Assembly: GCA_964483405.1 (NCBI GenBank)
Contig: CAZABC010000032.1
Span: 1-24,556 of the forward strand
Origin: CAZABC01 sp964483405
GTDB lineage: Bacteria; Chloroflexota; Limnocylindria; Limnocylindrales; CSP1-4
Direction: 5' to 3'
DNA length: 24,556 nucleotides
The translations under genes and the position numbers were made by a program. Positions within the stretch are counted from its first letter, which is position 1; every line of letters starts with the position of its first letter. The notes below the pieces were generated by a model. It had not been told where the DNA came from and ran no database searches. It saw nothing but the letters and a program-made list of their open reading frames with translations. Shown here in pieces: positions 23,499 through 24,556 of the stretch.

Positions 23499-24436
23499 CC
23501 GAGCGGACCTCCCGACGCGCCGAGGGCCAGCCCGGCGGCGAAGAGGAGGGCGAAGACCAGCGACAGGCGGGCCGTGCCCTTCAGGACGCGGTTGAGCCGG
23601 CGCCGGTCGGTGCCCGGGCCGACGGCCCGGACCTCGGCGACGAGCGGCAGCGCGAGCGGGATCGCGAGGAGCGGCAGGACCGCGGTCGGACCGACCCAGC
23701 CGGCGACCACGGCGAGCGGCGGGACCACGGCCGCCAGGACGAGCAGCGCCACGAACTCGGCCTTGGCGAACCGCTCGCCGAAGGTCACCGCGAGCGTCCG
23801 CTTGTCGGCGGCCCGGTCGGTCGGGATGTCGCGCAGGTTGTTGACGACGAGGATCGCCGTGACGAGGGCCCCGACCGGGACGGCGGCGAGGACGAACAGC
23901 GGCTCGAGCGCGAGCGCCTGGAGGTACGCGGTCCCGGCGACGGCGACCAGGCCGAAGAAGCCGAAGACGAAGACCTCGCCGAGCCCCCGGTAGCCGTACG
24001 GCCACGGCCCGCCGGTGTAGGCGAGGGCGCTGACCATCGCCAGCGCGCCGAGGGCGAGGAGGACGACCCCGCCGACGGCGACGAGGTAGAGGCCGACCAG
24101 CCCGGCCAGCCCGAGGACGAGGGCGATGGCGACCTGGAGCGCCCGCGGGGTGACGAGCCCCGCGGCTGCGACCCGGGTCGGGCCGGTCCGGTCGGCCGTG
24201 TCCGCGCCCCGGTGGAAGTCGGACAGGTCGTTCGCGAGGTTCGCGACGACCTGGAGGAGCAGGGCGACGGCCAGGCATGCCAGGGCCGTGTCGGCCCGGA
24301 GCGGGGTCCCGACGGCGACGGCAGCGCCGAGCCCGACGGCGACCGGGCCGATGGCCGCGGGCAGCGTGTTCGGCCGGATCGCGAGCCACCAGGCACGGGC
24401 GGGTGAGACGACGGGGCCGTCCGACGATGCGGTCAT
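23495..24436 (-). CDS. menA: 1,4-Dihydroxy-2-naphthoate polyprenyltransferase (MenA)
   Basis: This 313-residue UbiA-family membrane enzyme attaches the isoprenoid chain to 1,4-dihydroxy-2-naphthoate. The two Asp-rich motifs are NLANDLSDFHRGADTADR (66-83, D70 and D73) and NNLRDIPTDRAADKRT (199-214, D203, D207 and D211), separated by hydrophobic helices. The opening is AWWLAIRPNTLPAAIGPVA, typical of MenA. The ATG at 24436 follows menB by 16 bases, without a strong Shine-Dalgarno sequence. Overlaps menC by 4 bases. It acts in the cytoplasmic membrane. Confidence 0.95.
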   Translation of the reverse strand: MTASSDGPVVSPARAWWLAIRPNTLPAAIGPVAVGLGAAVAVGTPLRADTALACLAVALLLQVVANLANDLSDFHRGADTADRTGPTRVAAAGLVTPRALQVAIALVLGLAGLVGLYLVAVGGVVLLALGALAMVSALAYTGGPWPYGYRGLGEVFVFGFFGLVAVAGTAYLQALALEPLFVLAAVPVGALVTAILVVNNLRDIPTDRAADKRTLAVTFGERFAKAEFVALLVLAAVVPPLAVVAGWVGPTAVLPLLAIPLALPLVAEVRAVGPGTDRRRLNRVLKGTARLSLVFALLFAAGLALGASGGPLG

Positions 24437-24452
24437 CGGCCCGACCGGGCGT

Positions 24453-24556
24453 TCATGGGCGCCGCGGGTACTTGCGGTAGTCCGGCCGGCGCTTCTCGAG
24501 AAAGGCGGTCGAGCCCTCGTGGGCCTCGTCGGTCGTGTAGTAGAGGCCGGTCGCGT
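24453..24556 (-). CDS. menB: 1,4-Dihydroxy-2-naphthoyl-CoA synthase (MenB), C-terminal fragment
   Basis: Only the last 33 residues are present, as the gene continues beyond the window. They read ATGLYYTTDEAHEGSTAFLE and then KRRPDYRKYPRRP, the characteristic MenB C-terminus (E-G-x-x-AF-x-EKR-x-PD(F/Y)). MenB is the crotonase-fold enzyme that cyclises o-succinylbenzoyl-CoA. It is the most upstream men gene visible; further men genes such as menD or menF may lie beyond. Confidence 0.9.
   Translation of the reverse strand, partial: ATGLYYTTDEAHEGSTAFLEKRRPDYRKYPRRP

Noticed and set aside
24434..24456. ATG at 24456 as the menA start
   Set aside because: It overlaps the menB stop but is out of frame with menA and stops after seven codons.

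Overview
The window is very GC-rich (roughly 70% or more by eye), densely packed and chromosomal in character. It shows no tRNA or rRNA gene, CRISPR array, transposase or phage gene. It has a menaquinone pathway, an actinobacterial-type septum-formation domain, an F420-type luciferase-like oxidoreductase, cytochrome bd with a short Q-loop, non-pyrrolysine MttB homologues, and TAnnnT -10 boxes without recognisable -35 boxes. Together these suggest a high-GC Chloroflexota (Limnocylindria-like) or, less likely, an actinobacterium. That placement is inference; no marker gene is present.

Region 1 (1-5700, + strand) is cydA (5' end cut by the window), cydB, cydD and cydC: a quinol:O2 oxidase of the bd type plus the heterodimeric ABC transporter needed for its assembly. 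A convergent iron-sulfur protein gene (5690-7018, - strand) overlaps the end of cydC by 11 bases.

Region 2 (7062-9415) is gene-poor. It holds a frameshifted remnant resembling the N-terminus of a CdsA/YnbB-type membrane protein, about 575 bases of non-coding DNA with imperfect tandem repeats and an array of GTGCGCGGCG repeats, an M19-family dipeptidase gene with its own promoter, and a short broken reading frame coupled to the dipeptidase stop codon.

Region 3 (9416-14769) carries single-gene or two-gene units: a membrane-anchored septum-formation-domain protein, a class C beta-lactamase-fold hydrolase, a convergent luciferase-like oxidoreductase, a divergent P-loop nucleotide-binding protein, and an Eis-like acetyltransferase. 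The oxidoreductase and the P-loop gene diverge, and each has a -10-like box exactly 6 nt before its start codon, suggesting leaderless transcripts.

Region 4 (14893-18705, + strand) is a cobalamin-dependent methyltransferase module: a corrinoid protein followed by two different MttB-superfamily methyltransferases without amber codons. Repeats upstream and a strong GC palindrome pair between the first two genes may be regulatory. A double-ACT-domain gene converges on it.

Region 5 (19301-24556, - strand) is a menaquinone operon, menB (cut by the window end), menA, menC, menE fused to an alpha/beta-hydrolase domain, and menG/ubiE. The last four genes are joined by 4-base ATGA or GTGA overlaps. 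Menaquinol made here is the probable electron donor of the bd oxidase in region 1. The most interesting items are the MenE-hydrolase fusion, the paired MttB module, the leaderless divergent promoters and the repeat arrays upstream of the dipeptidase and corrinoid genes.
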